Part shown: one piece after another, positions 1 to 5,166 of the stretch
Numbering within the stretch: position 1 is the stretch's first letter
Layout of the letters: every line of letters starts with the position of its first letter
Source: Candidatus Zipacnadia bacterium
GTDB taxonomy: Bacteria > Armatimonadota > Zipacnadia > Zipacnadales > Zipacnadaceae
Length of the DNA stretch: 7,957 nt
Assembly (NCBI GenBank): GCA_029821215.1
Contig: JALGTV010000151.1
Location: forward strand, 1-7,957
Reading direction: 5' to 3'
Position numbers and translations under genes: made by a program
The notes under the pieces: model-generated
Databases searched by the model: none
What the model saw: only the letters and a program-made list of their open reading frames with translations
Told to the model about the DNA's origin: nothing

Positions 1-555
1 GTCTACGCCCTCAACCCGGTTATCTTTAATGCCATTGACCACATCCAGCCCTCGGCCCGGGGTGAATACGAGATTACCGATGCTATACAGTGGGTCCTGG
101 ACAATCAGGGACAGGTGACAGCTCATAAGCTGGATGGATTCTGGGGAGATGTCGCCTCACCGGGGGATCTGCTGAACACCAACCGGTTCTTCTTGGACCG
201 GGTAGCCCTGGTGGTGGACGGGCAGATCAATGACAACAGCCAACTGTATGGCCAGGTGGGAGTGGGCACTGATAGCTGGATAACCGAGTCTAATATCACC
301 GGGCCAGTCATAATCGGCAACAATTCCGTGATTGAAAACTGTACCTTAGGCCCCTATGTGTCCATCGGTGACGGCTGTCACGTCACCGACAGCGGATTGC
401 GCAATTGTATAATCCGCGATAGCTGTTCGGTGCGAGATGTCCAATTAGCTGATTCAGTGTTAGGAGAGAATGTAGAAGTTATTGAGGCAGGAGGCACTCC
501 CGACCAGCCCCTCTCGCTGGTAGTAGGTGATTTGACCCGTATTCGACCTACCTAA
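1..555 (+). CDS. Glucose-1-phosphate thymidylyltransferase-like nucleotidyltransferase, long form (5'-truncated)
   Basis: The frame is open from base 1 to the TAA at 553-555, giving the last 184 residues; the N-terminal nucleotide-binding half lies outside the window. Residues 1-65 are the end of a Rossmann-type sugar-nucleotidyltransferase domain, including a DGFWGDVASPGDLLNTNR stretch like the G-(Y/F)-W-x-D-x-G-x-x-x-D-L-x-x-(A/T)-N-R signature of RmlA/GlmU-type enzymes. Residues of about 85-180 form hexapeptide repeats (VIIGNNSVIENC, VSIGDGC, SVLGENVEV) predicting a left-handed beta-helix. This arrangement matches the long RmlA-like family that makes dTDP-glucose from glucose-1-phosphate and dTTP, usually for deoxysugar or cell-surface glycan synthesis. 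The exact nucleotide and sugar cannot be read from this fragment; a UTP- or GTP-using relative is possible. The next gene, scpA, starts 32 bp downstream on the same strand, so co-transcription is likely although the functions differ. An internal GTG at 115 is not the real start. Confidence 0.85.
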   Translation, partial: VYALNPVIFNAIDHIQPSARGEYEITDAIQWVLDNQGQVTAHKLDGFWGDVASPGDLLNTNRFFLDRVALVVDGQINDNSQLYGQVGVGTDSWITESNITGPVIIGNNSVIENCTLGPYVSIGDGCHVTDSGLRNCIIRDSCSVRDVQLADSVLGENVEVIEAGGTPDQPLSLVVGDLTRIRPT

Positions 556-587
556 GTGGTCTGGGATAAGAGTGGACGACCAATACG

Positions 588-1355
588 ATGACCGCCACAA
601 CAGTCAGTGAGCAGCAACAGCTTGAGCTATTTACCGGTTATCCGGTCAAGATTGAGATCTTTGCCGGCCCCCTGGACCTACTTGTGCATTTGGTCAAGCG
701 CCAGGAACTGGATATCTACGAGGTGGAAATAGCCCAGATTACCAGCCAATACCTGGACTATCTTGCCACTATGCAGATGATTAATATTGGACTGGCCAGT
801 GATTTTCTGGTCATGGCCGCCCGTTTGATGCACATAAAATCACGGCGCCTGCTGCCGCCCACCGCTTCACCCGATGACGAGGAAGAGCCTGATGAGGCGC
901 ACCTGGTTGCTCAATTGCGCCGTCGGGTAGCACAATACCAGGCGTATAAGCAAGCGGCGGAGGCCCTGCAACATGCTCGGCAACTACGCCAGCAAATATA
1001 CCTACGGCCACTGGATGAAAACAGTACTATCCCCAGTGGTTTTGTTCAGTTAGACGACATCTCCATATTTGATATGGTCAGCGCGGTCCGGCGGCTGCTC
1101 CAGCAAGCTGAGCCTGAGCCGCCGGCGGTACCCCAACCGGAGTTGACCATTGCTGACGGTATTGAGCAAGTTGTGACTAAGCTGCACGCCGCTGAATCCA
1201 GTGCTTTAACCTTCAGTGATCTGGTGGGTGTCCCTGTCACCCGCACTATCATCATATTCGTTTTCTTAGCAGTCTTAGAGCTGATTCGGCGCGGCGAAAT
1301 TCGCGTGCGGCAGAACCGGCCCGGTGATGAAATGATGGTTGAGCTTAACTCATAA
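588..1355 (+). CDS. scpA: Segregation and condensation protein A (kleisin subunit of SMC-ScpAB)
   Basis: This 255-residue protein is the kleisin that bridges the SMC ATPase heads and binds ScpB, forming the condensin that compacts and segregates the chromosome in the cytoplasm. Residues of about 19-59 hold the family's N-terminal block (YPVKIEIFAGPLDLLVHLV followed by a QELDIYEVEIAQITSQYL stretch), which contacts the SMC neck. Residues 70-91 carry the expected DFLVMAARLMHIKSRRLLPP segment. An acidic, poorly ordered middle (about 95-105, then helical 105-140) precedes a C-terminal winged-helix domain (about 185-255, with VFLAVLELIRRGEIRVRQ) that binds the SMC head. Length is normal for ScpA. 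The ATG at 588 is taken because the conserved block begins about 18 residues later; the ribosome-binding site is weak (an AAGAGTGG-like stretch rather far upstream). scpB follows after 112 bp, the standard partnership. Confidence 0.96.
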   Translation: MTATTVSEQQQLELFTGYPVKIEIFAGPLDLLVHLVKRQELDIYEVEIAQITSQYLDYLATMQMINIGLASDFLVMAARLMHIKSRRLLPPTASPDDEEEPDEAHLVAQLRRRVAQYQAYKQAAEALQHARQLRQQIYLRPLDENSTIPSGFVQLDDISIFDMVSAVRRLLQQAEPEPPAVPQPELTIADGIEQVVTKLHAAESSALTFSDLVGVPVTRTIIIFVFLAVLELIRRGEIRVRQNRPGDEMMVELNS

Positions 1356-1467
1356 TTTCCGAGCTATATGCCTGAGCAAGCCAACAATTAGTTGCAGCCC
1401 AGTCGCAGCAACACCCGCCCAGTTATCAGATGCAATACAACAATACCACTGACAGCAACCAAGGAAG

Positions 1468-2076
1468 ATGAATCAATCCACTTCAGATTTAGCCGCCATC
1501 GCCGAGTGCATTTTGTTCGTCAGCAGTCGGCCTGTTCCCGCCGAACGATTGGCCACTTATCTGCAGATATCCCCCCAGCAGGTACCGGCCGTCATCGCGA
1601 CATTGGCTGAGCGACTACAAGGGGGCGGACTTCATGTAGTGGAGTTGGCCGGCGGATATAACCTGGCTACTCGGCCCCAGTATGCCGAGGTGGTTAGCGC
1701 GTTCCTGGAGCCGGATCCGGAGCGGATGTCGGTTCAGGCGCTGGAGACCTTGGCCATTATTGCTTACCGCCAGCCGGTAACCCGAGTCGAAATTGATCAG
1801 TTACGGGGTGTCAATTCGGCTTATGTTCTTCACACTCTTCTCGAGAAGAATCTCATCCGCCTGGCCGGGCGCAAGCAGGCACCCGGGCGGCCTTTCTTAT
1901 TTGAAACTACTGAGGAATTTCTCAGGGCTTTTGGGTTGAAAAGCCTTGATGAACTGCCTCGGTTGGAGGAATTTGCCCCCTTGCAATTGCCGCCGGCACT
2001 AACCGGCCTTGACCAGCCGGCTACGGATGAGAATGAGGAGGACCAGCAGCCATCCAGCGACCTGAGTCGGGATTAG
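1468..2076 (+). CDS. scpB: Segregation and condensation protein B
   Basis: This 202-residue protein is the dimeric winged-helix partner of ScpA in the SMC condensin. Residues of about 5-78 form the first winged helix (ending with HVVELAGGYNLATRPQYAEVV). Residues of about 88-158 form the second, with the highly conserved ALETLAIIAYRQPVTR, RGVNSAYVLHTLLEKNLI and GRKQAPGRPFLFETT blocks. An acidic tail (about 165-202) is probably disordered. The ATG at 1468 is the only standard start after the in-frame TGA at 1450. Its AAGGA sequence sits only two bases upstream, unusually close, so initiation may be inefficient. The 112 bp between scpA and scpB show only a weak GTTGC/GCAAC inverted repeat and no gene. 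The stop at 2074-2076 lies one base before a GTG that may be the intended start of the next gene. Confidence 0.96.
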   Translation: MNQSTSDLAAIAECILFVSSRPVPAERLATYLQISPQQVPAVIATLAERLQGGGLHVVELAGGYNLATRPQYAEVVSAFLEPDPERMSVQALETLAIIAYRQPVTRVEIDQLRGVNSAYVLHTLLEKNLIRLAGRKQAPGRPFLFETTEEFLRAFGLKSLDELPRLEEFAPLQLPPALTGLDQPATDENEEDQQPSSDLSRD

Positions 2077-2077
2077 C

Positions 2078-2126
2078 GTGGGGCAAGACTCTTATCATAG
2101 CTGGCTTAGTCACGGCAGCGGCAGCG
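2078..2126 (+). other. Probable missing 5' end of the downstream membrane-protein gene, shifted by one base
   Basis: The frame of the membrane protein stays open upstream of its GTG at 2127 as far as a TGA at 2034-2036, and it encodes a strongly hydrophobic stretch after a Lys (GKTLIIAGLVTAAAAVLLY), which looks like a genuine first membrane helix. No ATG, GTG or TTG lies in that frame. A GTG at 2078, one base after the scpB stop, is in a different frame. Removing one G from the run of four at 2080-2083 would give GTG GGC AAG ACT and join it to the hydrophobic frame. A one-base insertion (real or a sequencing error) is the simplest reading. The alternative is an ATC start at 2052 behind the GAGGAGG at 2035-2041, but that purine run simply encodes acidic ScpB residues. 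Confidence 0.5.
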
Positions 2127-3578
2127 GTGCTGCTGTATACACAGCGGTTGCCCTTAGGCATCCCGGACCAGTGGGTTTGGCGGCTGCGCCCTGCAGCGCT
2201 AACCCCCGGACGGGGTAGTGTGCTGGCATTAGCCGCGGCGCTGCTTAGTGCTCTGGTGGTGCTGGAATTCTTCCGGCGCGGGCAAGTGCCTACCCGAGGG
2301 TTATGTGCGGTTCTGCTAACCATCATCATTTTGCTCGGTATGGTGACTGCCCTGGGCATAGTCCTTGATGATGTTGGCTATTGGGTGAGAGCGCCCTCGG
2401 TGGTGGTCAGCGACGTTTCTATGGGCTATTACCAGCAGGCAGTGCGCCTGAGTAGTATTGCTGCCTTCCTGGCGGCTCACTGCAACCGAGCAGCCGATGT
2501 AGAGGTTGCCGACCGGGTTCGCACCCATCCGCCTGGACCGGTATTGCTTGTATATGCCATCCGCTCCTGCTTGGTAGCCCATCCTTCCGTGCTCATTGAG
2601 GTGGAGCGCATTCTCCAGGGACGCCTGGGATTGACCGCTCAGGCTATCCGCCAGACGGCGCGTAGCTACAGTGCTGAGCCTCTTTCCCCGTTAGATGCTC
2701 TGATGGCGCTGCTGGTAGCTCTAATCCTGTCGGCGGTTTGGGTGCTGCTGGCCGTGCCCGCCTTCGGTATTGGTGCGGTCCTTTTTGACCGGCGGGTGGG
2801 CTTGGTCATGGCGCTGTTGGCCGTTGGGTTGCCATCGCTACTGTATTTTAGCCCTGGTATGGATGGATTAGGGGCTGTATTGGCAGTCAGCTTTGTATAT
2901 CTGTGGCTGCTGGCCCTCAAAAGTGGGCGGTGGTGGGCTTATCTGCTGGCCGGCGCGGCGGCCACAGTTATGCTTATGTGGAGCTTCGGCTTTCTTATTC
3001 TGGGGGGCATAGCGCTGGTCACCGGCGTCGGCCAATGGCGCCAGGCCGCCCAAAGCGAGGAAATCTGGCCGCACACCCGCGGCCTGGTAATATGTGGGGC
3101 TACTTTCATTCTGCCTTACGTGGCACTGTATCTGTGGTCCGGGTACAACTTGCTGTTAGCGCTGCCCGCTTCCTTGGCGGCTCATCACGAGATTCTCTCC
3201 ACCTGGGGACGCAGCTACGGAGTTTGGGTGCCGATGAACCTGTATGACTTCCTGTTGTTTATGGGGCCTGCTTTGGTGGTTGTAAGCGCAGCCGCCCTGT
3301 ATCATGCCCTGTCCAGTGAGCAATGGTCGCGGTTAGGGCGTAACTTCATATATGGGTTGTTAGTCACACTACTGCTGCTGCTGATTTCAGGGTCTACCCG
3401 AGGCGAAGTGGGACGGATCTGGGTCTTCCTAATGCCACTAACAGCCCTGCCGGCGGCCTATCAACTCGCCCAGCTCAGAGAAGGAAAGCTGTTGTGGACA
3501 GGAGCAACGGTGATAGCGTTGCAAGTCGGCTTTGCCATCATGCTGTGTTGTAGACTCTCGCCCATTATGCCCTATTAG
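2127..3578 (+). CDS. Polytopic membrane protein, putative GT-C-type glycosyltransferase
   Basis: 483 residues are read from the only standard start in frame (GTG, 2127); the true N-terminus is probably about 16 residues longer. The sequence is dominated by roughly ten membrane helices. The first two lie near residues 31-49 and 58-79, followed by a loop with SDVSMGYYQQA (95-105) and an RTHPPGP motif (132-138). A C-terminal GEVGRIWVFLMPL stretch precedes the last helices. A short acidic loop after an early helix, an HPPGP motif and a late G-E-x-x-R-x-W-x-F-x-x-P block are shared with large families of GT-C-like proteins (GT39/GT87-like) that move sugars from lipid-linked donors across the cytoplasmic membrane. 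Membership is inferred from these short motifs; donor and acceptor are unknown. The sugar-nucleotide enzyme at the start of the window could feed a related pathway. An intrinsic terminator follows eight bases after the stop. Confidence 0.7.
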   Translation: MLLYTQRLPLGIPDQWVWRLRPAALTPGRGSVLALAAALLSALVVLEFFRRGQVPTRGLCAVLLTIIILLGMVTALGIVLDDVGYWVRAPSVVVSDVSMGYYQQAVRLSSIAAFLAAHCNRAADVEVADRVRTHPPGPVLLVYAIRSCLVAHPSVLIEVERILQGRLGLTAQAIRQTARSYSAEPLSPLDALMALLVALILSAVWVLLAVPAFGIGAVLFDRRVGLVMALLAVGLPSLLYFSPGMDGLGAVLAVSFVYLWLLALKSGRWWAYLLAGAAATVMLMWSFGFLILGGIALVTGVGQWRQAAQSEEIWPHTRGLVICGATFILPYVALYLWSGYNLLLALPASLAAHHEILSTWGRSYGVWVPMNLYDFLLFMGPALVVVSAAALYHALSSEQWSRLGRNFIYGLLVTLLLLLISGSTRGEVGRIWVFLMPLTALPAAYQLAQLREGKLLWTGATVIALQVGFAIMLCCRLSPIMPY

Positions 3579-3585
3579 CGACTGT

Positions 3586-3610
3586 TGCCCCACCTTAACC
3601 GGGGCATTTT
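3586..3610 (+). terminator. Rho-independent terminator of the rightward unit
   Basis: TGCCCC (3586-3591) pairs with GGGGCA (3601-3606) across a nine-base loop and runs directly into TTTT. It begins eight bases after the membrane-protein stop, so it is well placed to end the rmlA-like/scpA/scpB/membrane-protein transcript. Confidence 0.75.
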
Positions 3611-3637
3611 ATCCGCCTCTACACTCAAGGTGGATAA
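3609..3637. repeat. Inverted repeat directly after the terminator
   Basis: TTATCCGCC (3609-3617) and GGTGGATAA (3629-3637) form a nine-pair stem with one G-T wobble and an 11-base loop. It starts within the T-run of the terminator and may be a second-line stop or one of the local repeat modules. Confidence 0.6.
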
Positions 3638-3652
3638 ATGGCGGCCGCCGTA

Positions 3653-3670
3653 GCCATAGGCTCCTATGGC
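3653..3670. repeat. Perfect short hairpin
   Basis: GCCATAGG (3653-3660) and CCTATGGC (3663-3670) are perfect inverted copies separated by two bases. The two-base gap is too small for a normal RNA loop, so the inner pairs would open. It is best described as a near-perfect DNA palindrome. Confidence 0.65.
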
Positions 3671-3700
3671 GGAGGTAGCTCCAGCCCGTGAAAACTGGTA

Positions 3701-3721
3701 CGACGGGCGTCTCGCCCGTCG
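3701..3721. repeat. Strong GC-rich hairpin module
   Basis: CGACGGGCG (3701-3709), the loop TCT, and CGCCCGTCG (3713-3721) make a perfect nine-bp GC-rich stem with a three-base loop. There is no T-run on either side, so it is unlikely to be a classical terminator. Its loop-proximal sequence (GGCG-TCT-CGCC) resembles the GGC-ATCCTC-GCC module at 3872-3885. Confidence 0.75.
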
Positions 3722-3730
3722 GGTTGGTGG

Positions 3731-3826
3731 ACAAGCAATGCGACAAGCTCACTATAAACGGAACGCCTGTCCTACCGACCACAGGCACTTCGACAAGGTC
3801 AGTATAAACAGAATGCCTGTGCCACC
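3731..3826. repeat. Two-copy direct repeat with exact 50-bp period
   Basis: The 36-bp segment at 3741-3776 recurs at 3791-3826 with 30 of 36 bases identical. The ten bases before each copy match at 7 of 10, so the period is 50 bp throughout. Each unit has a CGACAAG(C/G)TCA part, then TATAAAC, then a GCCTGT part. The GCCTGT also pairs with ACAGGC at 3781-3786, and CACAGGCA (3780-3787) pairs with TGCCTGTG (3814-3821). Two copies without uniform spacers do not make a CRISPR array. Confidence 0.75.
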
Positions 3827-3831
3827 CAATA

Positions 3832-3858
3832 ATCGGGCCGGGGACGGCCCTCCTACAG
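3832..3858 (-). repeat. Dispersed 27-bp repeat, copy 1
   Basis: Read on the minus strand this begins CTGTAGGAGGG and ends CCCGAT. It matches 23 of 27 bases of the segment at 6838-6864, which lies on the plus strand inside the MITE-like element. It contains a GGGCC/GGCCC stem. Only these 27 bases are shared; the flanks differ. Confidence 0.7.
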
Positions 3859-3860
3859 TG

Positions 3861-3886
3861 AAAAGTAGCAGCGGCATCCTCGCCGC
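3861..3886 (-). terminator. Possible terminator of the leftward unit
   Basis: On the minus strand GCGGC, a six-base loop GAGGAT and GCCGC form a stem beginning 21 bases after the stop of the 391-residue secreted-protein gene, followed a few bases later by CTTTTC. The stem is short and the T-run is not immediately adjacent, so this is a moderate call. Confidence 0.4.
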
Positions 3887-3907
3887 GTCTACCAGTTGTG
3901 TCTGTGG

Positions 3908-5083
3908 TCATGGGTTGGTCCCACTGAGTGGCTCCTTAGGCAGGGGTACGGCGCCCAGCAGGGTCAGGGCGTGATCCAGGTAGGTTTCGCAGTCGGGGAA
4001 GTTACCGGCGGCGAAGGCTCCGCGCGCCGCCCGGAGCAACTCACCGACAGCCTGGGCAGTCTGGGGGTCTTCAGTCGCTAACTGTTGGTAGGGAACCCGC
4101 GTGTACTGGAACTTGGCCTTAATCCGGTGCTTCTGCGGCACTTTGGTGTAAGCGGGGTCGTCCTCATGTCCCTCGGGGATACCGGTAGTGGCGGTGATTC
4201 CGGGAACCGGGATATAGGTGGGGGCCGCCTCCAGGGATAGGGCAGGGGCTTCTCCCTCAGCGGGCGCAGGTGCTTCTTCCACCTCAACCGGTCGGGGGAA
4301 TACCGGTGGCCCAACTTGGGGCCGGCTGGTAATGGGAGCGGGCACCTGGGGGACCTTAGGGGCCTCTTCAGGCTCAGGCAGCGCCACGAAAGGCCGAATG
4401 TTCTTTATCAAGTTGGAGGCCACCTCTTCGCGCTTGTCCAGGTAGTCCTCTTCAGAAAGGTTGCGGATGACATTGAAGGCATCCACTATCAGCAGCAGGG
4501 CGGCACTGCGGGGTATCTCTTCCACTTCCACCGGCGCTGCTTCCCCAACGCTGGGCGCTGGTTGGGCCTCAGCCGGCGGCGCAGGTGCGGCTTCTTCAGG
4601 CTCTGCGGGAGGTGAGGGAGCAGTGCTCAACTGGGCACCGGCGGCCTCAGCGGGCATTCGGGAAACGGGGGTAGCCAGGGGCAATCGTTCCTTGATGTTG
4701 TTAGCCCAGATGGCAGCAAGCTGCCGGGCAGCAATGCCATTGGCTTCCGCTTCGGGCGGCTGTACCCCAATCACCTTCACGGGGCCGGCGAAGACGTGCC
4801 AGACGCCGTCAACTTCTTGGACGCTGACCTGGGGGTTCTGGGTGTCCTGAGTGGAAATGACTTCAGCAATCCTTTGATCAATAGCCGCGGCTCGCTTCTT
4901 GAGGCTGGTGTAGGGACTGGCGGTGCGGATACGGGCCACGATGCCGCCGGCGATGCAGATGTCTTCAGCCGAGGTCGCCTCCAGGGCCGGTGCTGCCTCA
5001 GTTTCCTGGGCCAGCACGGGGGTGGTTATCCCCAAAGCCAACACTACTAATACTATCCAGCAACTGGCGGTGGTCCTGAGCAT
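3908..5083 (-). CDS. Secreted Pro/Ala/Glu-rich protein with an MscS-associated-type N-terminal domain, function unknown
   Basis: 391 residues from the ATG at 5083, chosen over a GTG nine bases upstream because AAGGAG (5099-5094) is 10 bases from the ATG but only one from the GTG. Residues 1-25 are a Sec-type signal peptide (Arg at position 3, hydrophobic core 9-24, VLA|QE cleavage). There is no lipobox, so it should be released outside the cytoplasmic membrane. Residues of about 43-133 look folded: a strand (GGIVARIRT), helices around KKRAAAIDQRIAEVI, a VDGVWHVFAGPVKVIGVQ strand pair, and AEANGIAARQLAAIWANNI. This order resembles the extracytoplasmic domain that precedes some mechanosensitive-channel-like proteins; that is pattern recall, not a search. 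Two Pro/Ala/Glu linkers (about 140-190 and 235-290) flank a helical part (192-233), and the C-terminus (340-380) has a helical pair like a lone TPR. It may be a periplasmic or wall-spanning scaffold. It lies 83 bp after gltX. Confidence 0.8.
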   Translation of the reverse strand: MLRTTASCWIVLVVLALGITTPVLAQETEAAPALEATSAEDICIAGGIVARIRTASPYTSLKKRAAAIDQRIAEVISTQDTQNPQVSVQEVDGVWHVFAGPVKVIGVQPPEAEANGIAARQLAAIWANNIKERLPLATPVSRMPAEAAGAQLSTAPSPPAEPEEAAPAPPAEAQPAPSVGEAAPVEVEEIPRSAALLLIVDAFNVIRNLSEEDYLDKREEVASNLIKNIRPFVALPEPEEAPKVPQVPAPITSRPQVGPPVFPRPVEVEEAPAPAEGEAPALSLEAAPTYIPVPGITATTGIPEGHEDDPAYTKVPQKHRIKAKFQYTRVPYQQLATEDPQTAQAVGELLRAARGAFAAGNFPDCETYLDHALTLLGAVPLPKEPLSGTNP

Positions 5084-5093
5084 CTCAGACACT

Positions 5094-5099
5094 CTCCTT
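5094..5099 (-). promoter_or_regulatory. Ribosome-binding site that fixes the secreted protein's start
   Basis: AAGGAG on the minus strand lies 10 bases before the ATG at 5083-5081 and only one base before the alternative GTG at 5092. The ATG start also gives the better signal peptide. Confidence 0.7.
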
Positions 5100-5108
5100 A
5101 GAATTGTG

Positions 5109-5136
5109 AAGTTAGGGTACAGTACACAGTATTCAA
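5109..5136 (-). promoter_or_regulatory. Candidate sigma-70-type promoter for the secreted-protein gene
   Basis: On the minus strand TTGAAT (5136-5131) and TAACTT (5114-5109) are separated by 16 bp in the AT-rich 83-bp gap after gltX. The -35 match is fair and the -10 match poor, so this is a weak suggestion that the gene can be transcribed separately from gltX. Confidence 0.2.
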
Positions 5137-5143
5137 CTAAACT

Positions 5144-5159
5144 ATAGCCTAATGGCTAT
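5144..5159 (-). terminator. Small hairpin just after gltX, possible weak terminator or processing site
   Basis: ATAGCC and GGCTAT form a perfect six-bp stem with a four-base loop, seven bases past the gltX stop, followed on the minus strand by AGTTTAGTT. The stem is weak and there is no true T-run, so substantial read-through is expected. Confidence 0.3.
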
Positions 5160-5166
5160 CTGGGCG

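Larger units (their letters stand above)
3579..3907. repeat. Convergent intergenic region packed with palindromic and direct repeats
   Basis: This 329-bp gap lies between the stops of two converging genes. Small open frames cross it on both strands, but none has a plausible protein composition or ribosome-binding site. Instead it holds a row of inverted repeats: the terminator, then 3609-3637, a GGCGGCCGCC palindrome at 3640-3649, 3653-3670, 3701-3721 and 3871-3886. It also holds a two-copy 50-bp-period repeat (3731-3826) and a 27-bp repeat (3832-3858) that recurs near 6838. It looks like an accumulation site for REP-like modules that tolerate only non-coding positions. Confidence 0.75.

Noticed and set aside
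3731..3826. CRISPR array
   Set aside because: Only two diverged units with similar sequence throughout the 50-bp period; there are no unique spacers between constant repeats and no cas genes nearby.
3609..3974. Small open frames on both strands in the convergent gap (minus 3609-3911, plus 3666-3974)
   Set aside because: Their translations are rich in Arg, Gly, Pro and His without recognisable pattern, they run over hairpins and repeats, and they overlap the end of the secreted-protein gene.
3908..5083. Lipoprotein reading of the secreted protein
   Set aside because: The cleavage region is VLA|Q with no cysteine; the only early cysteine (residue 8) lies at the start of the hydrophobic core and is not in a lipobox.
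5084..5092. GTG start for the secreted protein three codons earlier
   Set aside because: AAGGAG is one base from this GTG but 10 bases from the ATG at 5083, and the shorter form has the more typical signal peptide.
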